NCBI RefSeq assembly: GCF_001311075.1
Contig: NZ_BBAD01000018.1
Coordinates: 1 to 46,029, forward strand
Length of the DNA: 46,029 nt
Origin: Secundilactobacillus similis DSM 23365 = JCM 2765
Lineage (GTDB): Bacteria; Bacillota; Bacilli; Lactobacillales; Lactobacillaceae
Direction: 5' to 3'
The translations under genes were made by a program, and so were the position numbers. The notes beneath the pieces are model-generated. The model worked only from the letters and a program-made list of their open reading frames with translations. It had not been told where the DNA came from and made no database searches. Of the stretch, positions 44,777-46,029 are shown one piece after another (the stretch's first letter is position 1; every line of letters begins with the position of its first letter).

Positions 44777-45526
44777 TTATGCACCTACTCCTTTTCGAAA
44801 TAACGCAATTTGAGCGGTAATTTGGTCGTCCGATGCCATTGGGTATTCCAAGGCGTACTGGACGTTGGTTGGTAAGTTTGCGATGATCGTTTGCCAGTCG
44901 TAAATGCCGGTTGCCAGATCATCGGTAGTTTCAAGTTGGCCAGCCGTTTCAGCTGTGTTCTTCAAGTGAATGTAGTGGGTGTACGGCGCCAACGCCTGAG
45001 CGCTCGCAATCGCGTCACCGTGCGTAAAGGCCCAGTTACCGAGATCGTAAACGTACCCTAAACTCGTTAAGCCAGCTTCATGCGCAGCATCCAAGAACGT
45101 CTTGATTGCCGATACCGTTCCAGAAACGGCCGTTTGATCGTTTTCCACGTTCATTTCAATCGCATCCAGCGGTAAGTCGCTAAACGCCGTAGCAAGGTCG
45201 CCGGTGAAGTGGGCAAAGTCACCCGTGTTGAACTTGATCTTACTGATGCCCATTGTCTGCCCTTCTGCAAAGTACTGGCCTAGCTTCGGGTTCGCCTGAC
45301 CGCCTTCAACGAACACTTCATCCGGCACGCTGTAGTTTACGATTAATCCGTGCGCCTTCGCCCGTTCCGCAACGGCCGGTAATTCAGTGGCTAGATCCGT
45401 AAAGTATTCCCGACGCACTTCAATCCCATCAGCACCAAGTCGTGCAACCCGATCGACTAAATCAGCCTGCTTAACCCCCTGCTTCACATCAGCTTCAAAA
45501 ACCCAAGTATTTAAAATTAACGTCAT
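44777..45526 (-). CDS. TIM-barrel sugar-phosphate isomerase/epimerase
   Basis: AP-endonuclease-2/xylose-isomerase-like TIM barrel of 250 residues. Likely metal ligands: Glu in DAIEMNVEND, Asp in YVYDLGNW, His in HYIHLKN and Glu in QYALEYPM. Members include hydroxypyruvate isomerase, L-xylulose-5-phosphate epimerase and ketose 3-epimerases; this one probably epimerises or isomerises the operon's substrate. First gene of the operon. The ATG at 45526 with a GGGAG site is preferred over the ATG at 45535, which lies inside that site. The next gene starts 3 bases after its stop. Confidence 0.85.
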   Translation of the reverse strand: MTLILNTWVFEADVKQGVKQADLVDRVARLGADGIEVRREYFTDLATELPAVAERAKAHGLIVNYSVPDEVFVEGGQANPKLGQYFAEGQTMGISKIKFNTGDFAHFTGDLATAFSDLPLDAIEMNVENDQTAVSGTVSAIKTFLDAAHEAGLTSLGYVYDLGNWAFTHGDAIASAQALAPYTHYIHLKNTAETAGQLETTDDLATGIYDWQTIIANLPTNVQYALEYPMASDDQITAQIALFRKGVGA

Positions 45527-45624
45527 GATTGCCATCTCCCATAGCGACTGAGCTGGTGCGCCAGTCCGCTTAAATTTATGTTGTTCGCTACGTTTGTTAA
45601 AAGTGATATCGCTTTCGAAAATCG

Positions 45625-45734
45625 TGGTAAACGTTTACCAAAGATTTGTCAACAATCTTTATTCGTTGATGAGAACACTGCTATAAACAATATCAGGAGA
45701 GATATGGTAGATTTAGGTTAACGTTTACCTAAAT
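45625..45734 (-). promoter_or_regulatory. Two LacI-type operators and promoter of sugar operon
   Basis: A perfect 16-base palindrome TGGTAAACGTTTACCA (45625-45640) lies just downstream of a -35-like TTGACA (45647-45652 on the minus strand), so it covers the -10 and start site. A second, 24-base palindrome with one mismatched pair, core GGTTAACGTTTACC, lies at 45711-45734. Spacing of about 90 bases fits looping by a tetrameric LacI-type repressor. The regulator at 38044-39036 is the best candidate. Confidence 0.8.
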
Positions 45735-45761
45735 GTAGTCAGTAAATTTCAAAGCTCGTTT

Positions 45762-45777
45762 AAGTAAGCGCTTTCTA
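45762..45777 (-). promoter_or_regulatory. cre-like site upstream of sugar operon
   Basis: AGTAAGCGCTTTCT resembles the CcpA consensus and lies upstream of both LacI operators. By motif only. Confidence 0.45.
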
Positions 45778-45960
45778 AAACACTGAGTCATCCCGCTTCA
45801 GCATTGCGTTTCGAGTTGCTCAATCATTCACCAGAGCCGAAATCATTTTTATAAACTGACTCGCAATTTCAATTCACTTTTCCAACATTTCTTTCTTCAA
45901 ATAATTTAAAAATTAAATTTTGAGTAGTTGCTAATCCTTTAGGAAAATTGTGAGTATTCG

Positions 45961-45984
45961 CTGTCGTTTGTGTCCAGCGTAAGT
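45961..45984. repeat. Inverted copy of TTACGCTGGACAC repeat at window end
   Basis: CTGTCGTTTGTGTCCAGCGTAAGTG followed by AGTTTGTGAA matches, in reverse, the right flank of element A1 (near 455-512). A further inverted copy of element A probably starts beyond the window edge. Confidence 0.6.
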
Positions 45985-46029
45985 GCGCGGAGTTTGTGAA
46001 CCTTGGCTTCATTGACGCGTTAATCATGG

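Noticed and set aside
1-46029. CRISPR array, prophage, tRNA or rRNA
   Set aside because: No regularly spaced direct repeats, phage structural genes, tRNA cloverleafs or rRNA signatures were seen; the repeats present are palindromic and dispersed.

Overview
The window looks like a chromosomal segment of a heterofermentative member of the Lactobacillaceae, closest in feel to Levilactobacillus or a related genus. The grounds are a full-length xylulose-5-phosphate phosphoketolase, a maltose phosphorylase with its sugar symporter, a methionine T-box of the Lactobacillales type, strong AGGAGG ribosome sites and lactobacillus-like protein sequences. This is inference; there is no rRNA or other marker gene in the window. 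No tRNA, rRNA, CRISPR array or prophage was seen.

Layout, left to right. 1-5350: a maltose locus on the minus strand (LacI regulator, MFS symporter, maltose phosphorylase) with twin LacI operators over the symporter promoter. 5430-8820: alkyltransferase-type DNA repair protein, an HhH-GPD glycosylase-like protein, a secreted protein and an iron alcohol dehydrogenase. 8880-11750: a two-gene transsulfuration operon behind a methionine-specific T-box. 12000-13200: a candidate structured ncRNA and two small hypothetical genes. 13700-15900: two tandem lipoate-protein ligases. 16200-19540: universal stress protein, GNAT acetyltransferase, RluA-type pseudouridine synthase and an amino-acid permease. 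19890-25400: a NatAB-like ABC pair, a second secreted protein that shares a domain with the first, and a MarR-controlled ABC exporter. 26140-33480: phosphoketolase, YbaK-like deacylase, GntR regulator, HD hydrolase, an AroD homologue lacking catalytic residues, and ribokinase. 33570-39040: a membrane-anchored protein, a ClC channel homologue, a small unknown gene and a second LacI regulator. 39230-40770: one IS110-family insertion sequence with a likely bridge-RNA region. 41326-45526: a five-gene sugar operon (TIM-barrel epimerase, permease, PfkB kinase, hexulose-6-phosphate synthase-like, hexulose-6-phosphate isomerase) behind two near-perfect LacI operators.

How the genes work together: maltose entry and phosphorolysis, ribose phosphorylation and the five-gene sugar operon could all feed sugar phosphates toward the phosphoketolase. 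The LacI protein at 38044-39036 is the natural candidate regulator of the five-gene operon and perhaps of ribokinase, whose operator has the same AACGTT core.

Two window-wide signals stand out. First, the intergenic spaces carry two families of long, highly structured palindromic elements whose stems change sequence between copies while still pairing. Second, eleven genes are broken by 19 small deletions (16 of one base, mostly in short G/C or A/T runs, and 3 losses of a GC dinucleotide), with no event that requires an insertion; this one-sided pattern, including damage to phosphoketolase, points to assembly errors more than to real gene decay. One transporter also has an in-frame TAG where a TGG is expected.
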